64,000 nucleotides of DNA, taken from contig NZ_JAPEIQ010000019.1 of the NCBI RefSeq assembly GCF_026041215.1, positions 1 through 64,000 of the forward strand, in the 5' to 3' direction. The position numbers were made by a program, and so were the translations under genes. Below the pieces are notes generated by a model that was not told the origin of the DNA, ran no database searches, and saw only the letters and a program-made list of their open reading frames with translations. Positions 50,797-59,891 of the stretch are shown here, piece after piece; the stretch's first letter is position 1, and every line of letters begins with the position of its first letter. This DNA is from Hoyosella sp. YIM 151337 (GTDB taxonomy: Bacteria > Actinomycetota > Actinomycetes > Mycobacteriales > Mycobacteriaceae).

Positions 50797-52257
50797 TTAG
50801 ACCCGGACCGGCTCGGGGCGCTGCACTGCGTGCGGTGCGGGCAGCGTGGTCATGGTGCGCGATGCACCAGCGACCGCAACATAGGCGATGAGCGAGACGA
50901 GTGCTGCGAGGAACGTTGACCACCCATCCATCGCTTCTGGGACCAGGTTGTTCGGTATGAACAGCAGAGTGTTCTCTACGCCGTAGACGGTCGGCGTGGT
51001 GATGAAGAAGAACACGCGAACGGCGACGCCGCTGATTATCGCTGCGAGCGCTGCGGCCGTGCCCCCGCGTGACCAGTAGAGCCCCAAGATGAACGGGACG
51101 ACGAGTCCGGCCAGGAGCAAGTCAAACGTCAGCGTCAGCAGGATGCCCGTCTGGGGGATCCGCAACGCAAAGAACGCACCCAGCAGCGCCATCGGCACCA
51201 TGGCGAGCCGGGTCGCGTTCATCGAACTCGCCGTACGCTCGTCGAGCCGGAGAATGTTCTTGACGATCACCGTCGCGGTGCTGAGCAGCACGCCGCTTGC
51301 AGTGGTCAGTGAGGCCGCTACCAGGCCCGACAGCACGAGTATCGCCAGCCAGGTCGGAGCGTAGTCGCCGAGCAGGGCGAAAAGGACCGGTCCTTGGGAT
51401 TCTGGGCCGATGATCGAGACCGCGGCCAATGCTACGAGCGAGAACGGTATGCACAGCGCGAGAATCAGCGCGGCGCCCCCGAAGCACGCCCGCTGGGCGG
51501 TGCGTGGGCAGCGGGCGGAGAAAATGCGCTGCATCAGGTCGATGGCTACGAGATTGCCGAGCGCTAGAGCGGTGATCGTGGCCCAGTTGAGGACGGCACC
51601 TTCCTCCGCATTGGTGAGCTGACCGAGTGCGAGCGGGCCCATGCCTTCCGGCGCGGAAAAACCGTGTGTGAAGGTCATCCACGTCATCAGGGCGATGACT
51701 CCGAAGATGTTGAGAATGATCATCCCGACACCGACGTATGTGCTGGAGAACATGCCGCCCGCGATCGTGTAGGCGAGCACGAACGGCACAGCGATCAGAA
51801 TGGACGTGGAGTACGGAATCCCAGCGAAACGGTCGAGCAGGAACCCGATCGCGACGAGATTTCCGGCAAGCAAGATGCCGAAAGCAGACACGGTGAGGGC
51901 CGACGCGGGAAGCTCAACGCTGCGGCCAAATCGTCTCTCGAAGTACTCAGGCAGGGTGACGACGCGGATTTCGCGCATCCGCTTAGCAAAGAACAGGCCA
52001 GCGATGATGAGGCAAGCGGCGAGGCCGATGGGCAGAGCGGCGCCGGCCCAGAATCCGAAGTCAGCGGTGAGGTCAGTGTTGCCGAGGGTGCCGTTGGAAT
52101 CGATGGCTTGCGAAGCGAGAACGATCGCGACGAGCGGAATGGAAAGCGACCGTCCAGCGAGAAGGTAGTTTGCGCTCTGGCCGTGCACGCGCTTCGCGGC
52201 GTAGAGACCTGCCGCAAGCAGTGCGAGCACGCTCAGCGTGACGCCGAAGAGAATCAT
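50797..52257 (-). CDS. Sodium:solute symporter (SSS family)
   Basis: 486 aa from ATG 52257, with GGAGG six to eight bases upstream. About thirteen hydrophobic helices; the SSS core reads SANYLLAGRSLSIPLVAIVLASQAIDSNGTLGNTDL, VVTLPEYFERRFGRSVELPA and AGGMFSSTYVGVGMIILN. Divergent from the DUF1989/urea-carboxylase-family genes across a 339-base control region, so the substrate is probably urea, guanidine or a related compound; this is inferred from context. Confidence 0.85.
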   Translation of the reverse strand: MILFGVTLSVLALLAAGLYAAKRVHGQSANYLLAGRSLSIPLVAIVLASQAIDSNGTLGNTDLTADFGFWAGAALPIGLAACLIIAGLFFAKRMREIRVVTLPEYFERRFGRSVELPASALTVSAFGILLAGNLVAIGFLLDRFAGIPYSTSILIAVPFVLAYTIAGGMFSSTYVGVGMIILNIFGVIALMTWMTFTHGFSAPEGMGPLALGQLTNAEEGAVLNWATITALALGNLVAIDLMQRIFSARCPRTAQRACFGGAALILALCIPFSLVALAAVSIIGPESQGPVLFALLGDYAPTWLAILVLSGLVAASLTTASGVLLSTATVIVKNILRLDERTASSMNATRLAMVPMALLGAFFALRIPQTGILLTLTFDLLLAGLVVPFILGLYWSRGGTAAALAAIISGVAVRVFFFITTPTVYGVENTLLFIPNNLVPEAMDGWSTFLAALVSLIAYVAVAGASRTMTTLPAPHAVQRPEPVRV

Positions 52258-52596
52258 GTGAAGCCTCCACGGAGGTAGATGTCGGGAGCGTGGGGCGGGC
52301 GGCGATGCCCCAGGTGCAGGCGAATCACGCACTACCTGTCACTTGACAGGAACCTACGACTGGCGGCGCCGCGAATGGTTTCGGAACCGTTAACCTTCCG
52401 TAAAGCGGATCCCTCAAACGAGAAACAAAACCGCAGCTCATGACCGGTGCGGGGTGCGAAACGAACTGGCAACACCTGTCATGCAGCGTTAACACCGACG
52501 GCCCTGCGAGTTACGCGACCGTCACCTCCCGTACTGCAGAATCAGGAAACCTATCAACTGACAGATATTTGCTGAGGTTTCTTAACGGGAGGACCC
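52258..52596. other. Divergent control region of the symporter and guanidine/urea genes
   Basis: 339 bases with no gene. Contains the CTGTCA half-sites described separately. I looked for a guanidine riboswitch (ykkC-type) ahead of the 52597 gene and saw no convincing ACGR-loop hairpin pair or ykkC core. Confidence 0.6.
52335..52350. promoter_or_regulatory. CTGTCA palindrome and half-sites
   Basis: CCTGTCA-CT-TGACAGG is a perfect 7-2-7 palindrome. Further copies of the half-site are ACCTGTCA at 52475-52482 and CTGACAG near 52558, all within the divergent promoter region. Candidate operator for control of both directions. Confidence 0.55.
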
Positions 52597-53430
52597 ATGA
52601 CAGCAGCCACTGCGACAACGAAAGCGGCGCGCGCGCATGCGCGAGCCCAGGCTGGCGCGGTCACTGACTCGATGCCATACGTCCCGGCGAGCACCTGGCC
52701 GGCGCCGCCAGCCGGCGTGCACGATCTCGTGTGGGCCGAAACGGTGGCTGGCGGCCGGTACACGTCAAAGGTGCTCGCGCGCGGGACCCGTGTGCGCTTT
52801 ACTGACGTCGCCGGCAACGCATGCGCACACCTGCTGCTGTTCAGCGCAGACCAGCCCTGGGAGCGGCTCAATGCCGCAGACACTGTGAAGGTGCCGTGGC
52901 AGGCGTACCTGCGCACTGGGCACCCACTGCTGACGGATCAGGGCCGAATTATGGCGACGGTCATGGAAGACACGTCGGGCAAGCACGACCTGCTCTGCGG
53001 GACAACGACCCTGGCTTCCAACACCGAGAAGTACGGGGACGGTTCACTGCACGGCCCCGCGCCCGCTGGCTTTGAGATGTTTACCGTAGCCGCGGCGAAG
53101 CACGGACTCACCGTGCGCGATCTGCCACCGTCGATCTCGCTCTTCCACGGCATTCACGTCGCCGAGGATGGCGCCCTCGTCAGCGACGGTACGGCGGGGC
53201 CGGGTGCGTCGGTCGACCTCCTGCTTCACATGTCCGCGACCGTGCTCGTCGCCAACACCGCGCATCGGCTTGACCCCGCTCCCGACTTCACAACAACGGC
53301 GCTGAACGTGCTCGCGTGGGACTCGCGCGAGGCACTCGATGAACCCAGCCTGCTTCCGTGCACCGATCCCGAGTACCTGCGGGCCATCGCCAACACCGAG
53401 GACTACATCGCCGCGCGCGGCAAGAAATAA
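52597..53430 (+). CDS. DUF1989 protein (urea-amidolyase-associated 1), probable carboxyguanidine deiminase subunit
   Basis: 277 aa, GGGAGGA just before the ATG. DUF1989 domain: VLARGTRVRFTDVAGNACAHLLLFSADQPWERLNAADTVKVPWQAYLRTG, then GRIMATVMEDTSGKHDLLCGTTT and VDLLLHMSATVLVANTAHRL. The UAAP1/UAAP2 pair has been shown in other bacteria to be a carboxyguanidine deiminase (CgdA/CgdB) that turns carboxyguanidine into allophanate. First gene of a three-gene operon with gaps of 10 and 30 bases. Confidence 0.85.
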   Translation: MTAATATTKAARAHARAQAGAVTDSMPYVPASTWPAPPAGVHDLVWAETVAGGRYTSKVLARGTRVRFTDVAGNACAHLLLFSADQPWERLNAADTVKVPWQAYLRTGHPLLTDQGRIMATVMEDTSGKHDLLCGTTTLASNTEKYGDGSLHGPAPAGFEMFTVAAAKHGLTVRDLPPSISLFHGIHVAEDGALVSDGTAGPGASVDLLLHMSATVLVANTAHRLDPAPDFTTTALNVLAWDSREALDEPSLLPCTDPEYLRAIANTEDYIAARGKK

Positions 53431-53440
53431 GGAGCCCGGC

Positions 53441-54070
53441 ATGACCGCCACATTCCGCATGGACCCGTCGATTCTCGATGAGCACGTGCCCGCGCGATCC
53501 CCCTGGTCCGCGATCATTCGCGCCGGAGACACACTCACGATCACCGACCTCGAGGGGAACCAGGCCGTCGACTGCATCCTTTACAACGCGCACGACACCG
53601 CCGAACGCTACAGCGCACCCGAAACCATCGCCGCCCAGCGCAATGCGTACCTGACCGCGGGCAGCGTCTTGCGCGCAAACACAGGCGCACCGCTGATGAC
53701 CGTTACGTTCGACAACTGTGGACGGCACGACACCCTCGGTGGAGCCTGCTCACAAGAGTCGAACACGCTCCGGTACGGGCACCACACCAAGCATCAGCAC
53801 GCATGCGTGGAGAACTTCCTTATCGAAGGAGCCAAGTGGGGGCTCGGCAAACGCGATCTCGTGTCGAACATCAACTGGTTCATGAACGTTCCCGTCGACC
53901 CGGACGGAACACTTGGCATTGTCGATGGAATCTCCGGCGCGGGAAAGCAGGTCGCATTGCGCGCGGAACGCGACACACTCGTCCTCATCTCTAACTGCCC
54001 GCAGATAAACAATCCCTGCAACGGCTTCAATCCGACACCCGTGCGCATGACAGTTACAAGCCCTGCCTGA
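53441..54070 (+). CDS. DUF1989 protein (urea-amidolyase-associated 2), probable carboxyguanidine deiminase subunit
   Basis: 209 aa, start ATG 53441 with AAGGAG seven bases upstream; paralogue of the upstream protein. Motifs TITDLEGNQAVDCILYNAHDTAERYS, NCGRHDTLGGACSQESNTLRYG, HACVENFLIEGAKWGLGKRDLVSNINWFMNVP and CPQINNPCNG retain conserved Cys/His/Glu that could form the metal site, which the longer partner largely lacks. Probably the catalytic subunit of the pair; that assignment is inference. Confidence 0.85.
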   Translation: MTATFRMDPSILDEHVPARSPWSAIIRAGDTLTITDLEGNQAVDCILYNAHDTAERYSAPETIAAQRNAYLTAGSVLRANTGAPLMTVTFDNCGRHDTLGGACSQESNTLRYGHHTKHQHACVENFLIEGAKWGLGKRDLVSNINWFMNVPVDPDGTLGIVDGISGAGKQVALRAERDTLVLISNCPQINNPCNGFNPTPVRMTVTSPA

Positions 54071-54100
54071 GGTTTTGCACCCACCCATGGAAGGTCTCCC

Positions 54101-57100
54101 ATGCCTGCTTTCGACACGCTCCTCGTCGCCAATCGGGGCGAAATCGCGTGCCGCATCATCCGGACAGCCCGCGAGATGGGGCTTCGCACCGTCGCCGTGT
54201 TCTCTGATGCGGATCGCGGCGCCGCACACGTTCGTCTCGCCGACGACGCGGTACACATCGGACCGACGCCGCCGAGAGAGTCGTACCTGAACGCCACGGC
54301 GATACTCGATGCCGCCCGCACCGCGGAAGCAGGCGCGATTCACCCGGGCTACGGTTTCCTTTCCGAGGACGCTTCATTTGCTGAGCGCGTCGAGGCAGCG
54401 GGGCTGGTATTCGTTGGACCGACACCCGGCCAACTGCGGACCTTCGGGACAAAACACACCGCCCGTGACGCAGCAAAAGCTGCGGGGGTCCCCATGATCG
54501 CAGGCACCGATCTGCTCAGCGGTCTCGACGATGCGCTCGCAGCAGCAGACCGCATCGGCTATCCGGTCATGCTCAAAGCAACAGGCGGTGGCGGTGGCAT
54601 CGGAATGCAGGTGTGCCGCAGCGCGGCCGAACTCGACCGCGCGTACGATGTCGTCGCACGGCTCGCCGCCAAGAGTTTCTCGGCGACCGGCGTTTTTCTA
54701 GAGCGATACGTGGAAAACGCGCGGCACATCGAGGTTCAGGTTTTCGGCGACGGCAAGGGCAAAGTAGCGACGCTAGGGGACCGGGACTGCTCGCTGCAGC
54801 GGCGCAACCAGAAAGTCGTGGAAGAAGCACCGGCCCCAGGCTTGAACGACAATGTGCGCCGCATCCTTCACGACACGTCACGGCGCTTAGCCTCGTCGGT
54901 GCAGTACCGAAGCGCGGGCACTGTCGAATTTGTTTACGACCCGGAGCGCGGCGAAGCGTCGTTCCTCGAGGTGAACGCCCGGCTGCAAGTCGAGCATCCG
55001 GTGACCGAGCTAGTGACCGGAGTCGACCTCGTCCGCATGATGCTGGAACTCGCCCTCGGCACCACGCCCCAGTTGCCCCAGTCGATCCCCGTCCGAGGCC
55101 ATGCCGTCGAGGCCCGCGTGTACGCCGAAGACCCCAGTCGCGATTTCGCTCCGTCAGCTGGAGTGCTCACACGCGTCGTGCTGCCGGATGATGTCCGTGT
55201 CGATAGCTGGGCCGAAACCGGCACCGAGGTGACCACGGCCTACGACCCGATGCTTGCGAAGGTAATCGTCGGCGCGGATAGCCGCGCTGACGCGTTTTCC
55301 GCGATGCGCAGCGCGCTCCAGCGAACCCGCGTAGACGGTATCGAAACGAACCTCGGACTGCTCCGCGCCATCACAATGGATCCCCGCGTGCGCGCAGGTA
55401 CGCACAGCACCGCCACCATCGCGAGTATTAACGACTCCGAACCGCGGATTACCGTGCAGCGCCCGGGGATGCTCACGACCGTCCAAGATTGGCCGGGGCG
55501 AGCTGGGCTATGGCAGGTAGGCGTGCCGCCTAGCGGGCCGATGGACGACCTTTCCTTCAGGCTGGGCAATTGCGCCCTCGGTAATGACGAGGGAGCGCCC
55601 GGGCTGGAATGCACTGCGGCGGGGCCAGCTTTGACTTTCAGTCACGCCACCACCGTCTGTGTGACAGGCGCTAATGCCAGCGTGACTATTGACGGCGCTG
55701 CCACACCAATGTGGCAGCCGGTCACCGTCCCAGCGGGGGCAACTCTCGATGTCGGTTCAGCTGACGGTCCTGGATTGCGGACCTACATCCTGTTCGCGGG
55801 CGGGCTCGACGTGCCTGAATACCTGGGCAGCACGTCGACATTCACACTCGGGCAGTTCGGCGGGCACGGTGGACGCGCGCTGCGCACCGGAGATGTGTTG
55901 CGCGCCGCCGGCTCCACAGTGGCTGGCACAGCGATCAGTGATCGCCCGGAATTCACGTCGTCGTGGACACTCGCAGTCACCGAAGGTCCGCACGGCGCAC
56001 CAGAATTCTTCACCCGCGCGGACATGGATACCCTGTACAGCGCCGAGTACACGGTGCATTTCAACTCCGCCCGCACCGGTGTGCGGTTGACGGGGCCGAA
56101 GCCGGAATGGGCGCGGCGCGACGGCGGTGAGGCTGGGCTGCACCCATCGAACATCCACGACAACGCGTACTCAGTAGGCGCTCTGGATTTCACCGGTGAT
56201 ACCCCTATCCTTCTCGGGCCAGATGGGCCGAGTCTCGGCGGCTTTGTCTGCCCAGTGACGGTTGTGTCGGCGCAGCGCTGGAAGCTAGGTCAGCTCAAGC
56301 CGGGCGATACCGTGCGGTTCACACCGATCCAGGCGGCGAAAGCGCCGTCGCGCCGTTCGCTCGATCACACTCGATGGGTCGTACCAGCGGCGAATCGCGA
56401 CAACGACAACGGTGTGCTCGCCCGCCACAGCGCAGGGGCAGGCGTGCCGTCGCGGACGTACCGCCGCTCCGGTGACGACAACGTCCTCGTCGAGTATGGG
56501 GATATCACGCTGGACCTAGAGTTGCGCGCACGAGTCCATGCGCTGCACCTGAAGCTGGAGGCGGAGAATCTTGACGGAGTCCTTGACCTGACTCCGGGAA
56601 TCCGCTCTCTGCAAGTCCACGTCGACCCCGATGTCCTGCCTGTGCCGAAACTCCTCAACCTCCTTGAGGAAGCTGAGGAGGACATCCCGCCCGCGGCAGA
56701 ACTCGTCGTGCCCAGCCGGACGGTGCGACTGCCGCTGTCGTGGGATGACCCGGCGACGCGAGAAGCGATCGAGCGCTACATGTCTGGAGTCCGTAGTGAT
56801 GCTCCGTGGTGCCCCTGGAACATCGAGTTCATCCGCCGCATCAATGGGCTCGCTTCCGTGGACGACGTCTATCGTACGGTCTTTGAGGCGGACTACCTCG
56901 TTCTCGGACTCGGTGACGTGTACCTCGGAGCGCCGGTCGCGACGCCGCTCGACCCACGTCATCGGCTGATCACAACAAAGTACAACCCCGCGCGGACGTG
57001 GACACCGGAGAACGCAGTCGGTATTGGCGGCGCCTACCTGTGTGTTTACGGAATGGAGGGGCCCGGCGGATACCAATTCGTAGGCCGTACGACGCAGGTG

Positions 57101-57664
57101 TGGAACCGTTACGGCGCCGGTGAAAAACCGTGGCTGCTCAACTTCTTCGACCGAATCCAGTGGTACCCCGTTAGTCCCGAGGAACTGGCCGAGCTCCGCG
57201 CTGAGATGGCGGCCGGACGTGGCCACGTGGACATCACAGAGGGTGAGTTTGCGCTAGCGGACCATCAGCGCTTCCTGCAGGAGAACGCGGCGCCGATCGG
57301 TGAATTCCGGGCCCGCCAGGCAGCTGCGTTCGCGGCGGAACGCGACATCTGGGAGGCGGCGGGAGAGTTCGACCGTCAGGAGGTGGTCGCGCAGTCGAAC
57401 GATGCCGTGGCGGCCACTCCTGGTGACGTTGCGGTGCCTGTTGGCGGGGCGCTCGTGAAAGCGCCGTTCGTCGCCAACATCTGGAAGGTGATGGTGGCGC
57501 CAGGGGAGATTGTCGAAGCGGGCCAGCCCTTGTTCGCGCTTGAGGCAATGAAGATGGAAACCGTCATCAGTGCACCTCAGGCGGGAGTCGTTAGAACCGT
57601 TCTGGGTGCGGCCGGTGAGCAGGTGGCCGCGGGCGAAGGCGTGGTGATTCTCGCGCCACGCTGA
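54101..57664 (+). CDS. Urea-carboxylase-family enzyme, probably guanidine carboxylase
   Basis: 1,187 aa, full length. Biotin carboxylase domain residues ~1-450 (LLVANRGEIACRII; VMLKATGGGGGIGMQ; SLQRRNQKVVEEAPAPGLN; FLEVNARLQVEHPVTE). KipA-like carboxyltransferase part ~455-760 (VQRPGMLTTVQDWPGRAGLW). KipI-like part ~790-1,000 (LELRARVHALHLKLEAENLDGVLDLTPGIRSLQVHV). C-terminal biotinyl domain with the acceptor Lys1151 in EAMKMET. Two DUF1989 genes directly upstream favour guanidine as the real substrate, because true urea carboxylase is usually paired with an allophanate hydrolase, and none is seen here. Confidence 0.85.
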   Translation: MPAFDTLLVANRGEIACRIIRTAREMGLRTVAVFSDADRGAAHVRLADDAVHIGPTPPRESYLNATAILDAARTAEAGAIHPGYGFLSEDASFAERVEAAGLVFVGPTPGQLRTFGTKHTARDAAKAAGVPMIAGTDLLSGLDDALAAADRIGYPVMLKATGGGGGIGMQVCRSAAELDRAYDVVARLAAKSFSATGVFLERYVENARHIEVQVFGDGKGKVATLGDRDCSLQRRNQKVVEEAPAPGLNDNVRRILHDTSRRLASSVQYRSAGTVEFVYDPERGEASFLEVNARLQVEHPVTELVTGVDLVRMMLELALGTTPQLPQSIPVRGHAVEARVYAEDPSRDFAPSAGVLTRVVLPDDVRVDSWAETGTEVTTAYDPMLAKVIVGADSRADAFSAMRSALQRTRVDGIETNLGLLRAITMDPRVRAGTHSTATIASINDSEPRITVQRPGMLTTVQDWPGRAGLWQVGVPPSGPMDDLSFRLGNCALGNDEGAPGLECTAAGPALTFSHATTVCVTGANASVTIDGAATPMWQPVTVPAGATLDVGSADGPGLRTYILFAGGLDVPEYLGSTSTFTLGQFGGHGGRALRTGDVLRAAGSTVAGTAISDRPEFTSSWTLAVTEGPHGAPEFFTRADMDTLYSAEYTVHFNSARTGVRLTGPKPEWARRDGGEAGLHPSNIHDNAYSVGALDFTGDTPILLGPDGPSLGGFVCPVTVVSAQRWKLGQLKPGDTVRFTPIQAAKAPSRRSLDHTRWVVPAANRDNDNGVLARHSAGAGVPSRTYRRSGDDNVLVEYGDITLDLELRARVHALHLKLEAENLDGVLDLTPGIRSLQVHVDPDVLPVPKLLNLLEEAEEDIPPAAELVVPSRTVRLPLSWDDPATREAIERYMSGVRSDAPWCPWNIEFIRRINGLASVDDVYRTVFEADYLVLGLGDVYLGAPVATPLDPRHRLITTKYNPARTWTPENAVGIGGAYLCVYGMEGPGGYQFVGRTTQVWNRYGAGEKPWLLNFFDRIQWYPVSPEELAELRAEMAAGRGHVDITEGEFALADHQRFLQENAAPIGEFRARQAAAFAAERDIWEAAGEFDRQEVVAQSNDAVAATPGDVAVPVGGALVKAPFVANIWKVMVAPGEIVEAGQPLFALEAMKMETVISAPQAGVVRTVLGAAGEQVAAGEGVVILAPR

Positions 57665-57727
57665 CGGGTTGGGCTCCTCGGTGCGGCGGCGCGCGGCGGG
57701 CCACAAGCGTGTACTTTTGAAGCTCGT

Positions 57728-58630
57728 ATGGGCCGACTGGGGAGGGGCAGCGCGCTGCGACGGCGCCTGCGCAGATCACTGCTTCTGGCAGCGCTATTGC
57801 TGGTCGCGTTCACTGCGACGCCAGGTGCGAGTTCGCCGCGCAGCAGCGAGCACTACGTAGCACTGGGGGACTCGCGTGCCGCCGGGCCCTCAACTCTGCG
57901 GTTTCTCAACGACGGTTGCGGCCGCACCGCCGCATCGTATCCACGGCTCCTCGAGGAGTGGCTGCAGCCAGAGTTCTTCACGTTCGCTGCCTGCAGCGGA
58001 GCGAAGATCGAGAACATGATCGACATTCCGCAAGAAGCTCGGGACGGCAGCGCCAGGCCCTTGCAGATAGACGCGGTGACTCCAGAAACCACCTTGATCA
58101 CGATCAGCATCGGCGGCAACGACGTGCGATGGTATGACATCGCGCGCGCGTGCTTCACGAAAGAGCCGAACGAAGACCGCAACTGCCGGAGCAACCCAGA
58201 AACTCGGCTAGCCGCAATGGAATCACTACAACCTCTGCGACCCCGGCTCGACAGGCTGCTCGGCACACTCCAGGCCCGCGCCCCAAAGGCGCTGATTTTC
58301 TTGGCCGGACACGGCGGCACTGTCGGGGACGAGGGTTGCTTCCCCGTGATCCCGGCCAGCGACGAGGATGCGAAGTTCATCGCCGAGTATCAGGACGAGA
58401 TGAACAAGATCATCAGAGCGGCAGCGAAGTACGCGGGCGTCACTTATGTCGACCTTGCTGCAGCGAGCGTTGGCCACGATGCGTGTCAGCCGCGCGGCGT
58501 CAAATGGTACGAAGGCAACGTCACCACCTCGACGTCACTGAGCATGCACCCCAACAACACTGGCAACCGCGCGTTCTCAAGGCTCTTCCAGAAGGAAATC
58601 AAAGAAGAGTTCCGCAAGCGCATCAGATAA
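57728..58630 (+). CDS. Secreted SGNH-family hydrolase
   Basis: 300 aa. Twin-basic N-terminus and hydrophobic stretch ([23 protein letters not shown]) is a signal peptide. [12 protein letters not shown] is the GDS(L) block [11 protein letters not shown] block III (GxND) and [11 protein letters not shown] the catalytic His block. Two Cys pairs are likely disulfides, as in secreted Mycobacteriales lipases. Esterase or lipase on the cell envelope; substrate unknown. Sits at the end of the accessory insert. Confidence 0.88.
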   Translation: MGRLGRGSALRRRLRRSLLLAALLLVAFTATPGASSPRSSEHYVALGDSRAAGPSTLRFLNDGCGRTAASYPRLLEEWLQPEFFTFAACSGAKIENMIDIPQEARDGSARPLQIDAVTPETTLITISIGGNDVRWYDIARACFTKEPNEDRNCRSNPETRLAAMESLQPLRPRLDRLLGTLQARAPKALIFLAGHGGTVGDEGCFPVIPASDEDAKFIAEYQDEMNKIIRAAAKYAGVTYVDLAAASVGHDACQPRGVKWYEGNVTTSTSLSMHPNNTGNRAFSRLFQKEIKEEFRKRIR

Positions 58631-58730
58631 CCCGATGTGTAATTCATCACATGACCGGACAATCGGAACAGCCCACCCATGCTGCGTGTTCTTGGAAAAG
58701 AATGCAGATTTAGCCCGGGTAGGAGCAGCA

Positions 58731-59345
58731 GTGACTGAAGGAAAGCGTGACCGCGTGGATTTCTGGTTCGACCCAGCGTGCCCGTGGTGCTGGATCACGT
58801 CCCGCTGGATACTCGAAGCGGAAAAGGTCCGCGATATTGAGGTCCACTTCCACGTCATGAGCCTGTACGTACTCAACGAGCATAAGGACATCAGCCCGGA
58901 CTACCGGGAGAAAATCGACAGCACCCTAGGGCCTGTCCGCGTTCTGATCGCGGCTGCTGAGAAACACGGCGACAGCATCCTGCGCGACCTTTACACCGCG
59001 ATGGGAACTCGCATCCACAACGAGGGCATGGATGACCGCGGAACGGTGATCAAAGAAGCGCTCAGCGAACTCGACCTCGATCTCGAGCTGGCAGGCGCCG
59101 CGGAGAGTGAAAAATATGACGACGCCCTCCGCGCGAGCCACCATGCGGGAATGAGCAAGGTTGGAGACGACGTCGGGACGCCGACGATCCACATCAACGG
59201 TACGGCGTTTTTCGGCCCGGTGCTCTCCCGCATCCCGCGCGGTGCAGATGCCGGCACAGTGTGGGACGGCGCTGTCGCGCTCGCGAGCTACCCGCACTTC
59301 TTCGAACTCAAGCGCACTCGCAGCGAATCGCCTGACTTCACCTAA
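58731..59345 (+). CDS. DsbA-family mycothiol-dependent nitroreductase (Rv2466c-like)
   Basis: 204 aa from GTG 58731, with AGGAG about eight bases upstream; the longer frame from 58635 contains a Cys-rich run unrelated to the family. Active site [14 protein letters not shown] (CPWC) plus the long helical insert ([33 protein letters not shown]) and cis-Pro loop [15 protein letters not shown]. The mycobacterial homologue reduces nitro groups using mycothiol and supports oxidative stress defence. It marks the return to the conserved gene order. Confidence 0.88.
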   Translation: MTEGKRDRVDFWFDPACPWCWITSRWILEAEKVRDIEVHFHVMSLYVLNEHKDISPDYREKIDSTLGPVRVLIAAAEKHGDSILRDLYTAMGTRIHNEGMDDRGTVIKEALSELDLDLELAGAAESEKYDDALRASHHAGMSKVGDDVGTPTIHINGTAFFGPVLSRIPRGADAGTVWDGAVALASYPHFFELKRTRSESPDFT

Positions 59346-59405
59346 ACGAACGGAATGGGCCGAGTCGGTGCGTGCACGGAGCGGCGAGCCTGACAGAATG
59401 GCGCC

Positions 59406-59879
59406 ATGCGCGTTTACCTTGGTGCCGACCACGCCGGCTTCGAACTAAAGAACGAGATCAAAGAACACCTTGCCGCTCTCGGCCACGAGCCCATCGACTG
59501 CGGGGCATTCGAATACGATGCGGTCGATGACTATCCGGCCTTCTGCATTGACGCCGCCCGGAAGGTGGTTGCCGACCCCGGAAGCCTGGGGATCGTCCTC
59601 GGTGGCTCAGGCAACGGAGAACAAATCGCGGCCAACAAGGTGCCTGGTGCTCGCTGTGCGCTTGCATGGAGCGTTGAGACCGCCCAGCTTGCGCGGCAAC
59701 ACAACAATGCGCAGCTCATCGGCTTAGGCGGCCGCATGCACACCAAAGAGGAAGCGTTCGCGATAGTGGAAGCGTTCCTCAGCACCCCATGGTCGGATGA
59801 GGCGCGCCACCAGCGCCGCATCGACATCCTCGCTGACTACGAGAAGACCGGCCAGGCGCCAGCCGTCCCCGGAGCATAA
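59406..59879 (+). CDS. rpiB: Ribose-5-phosphate isomerase B
   Basis: 157 aa. MRVYLGADHAGFELKNEIKEHLAALGHE is the RpiB N-terminal block with the Asp-His of the active site, followed by DDYPAFCIDAARKV, GIVLGGSGNGEQIAANKVPGARCALAW and LARQHNNAQLIGLGGRM. It interconverts ribose-5-phosphate and ribulose-5-phosphate in the pentose phosphate pathway. It lies 12 bases upstream of nei2 and corresponds to Rv2465c. Confidence 0.96.
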   Translation: MRVYLGADHAGFELKNEIKEHLAALGHEPIDCGAFEYDAVDDYPAFCIDAARKVVADPGSLGIVLGGSGNGEQIAANKVPGARCALAWSVETAQLARQHNNAQLIGLGGRMHTKEEAFAIVEAFLSTPWSDEARHQRRIDILADYEKTGQAPAVPGA

Positions 59880-59891
59880 CCGGAGCGCGGA

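Noticed and set aside
52258-52596. Guanidine (ykkC-type) riboswitch before the DUF1989 genes
   Set aside because: No matching hairpin pair or conserved core was found by eye; control by a DNA-binding regulator is more likely here.
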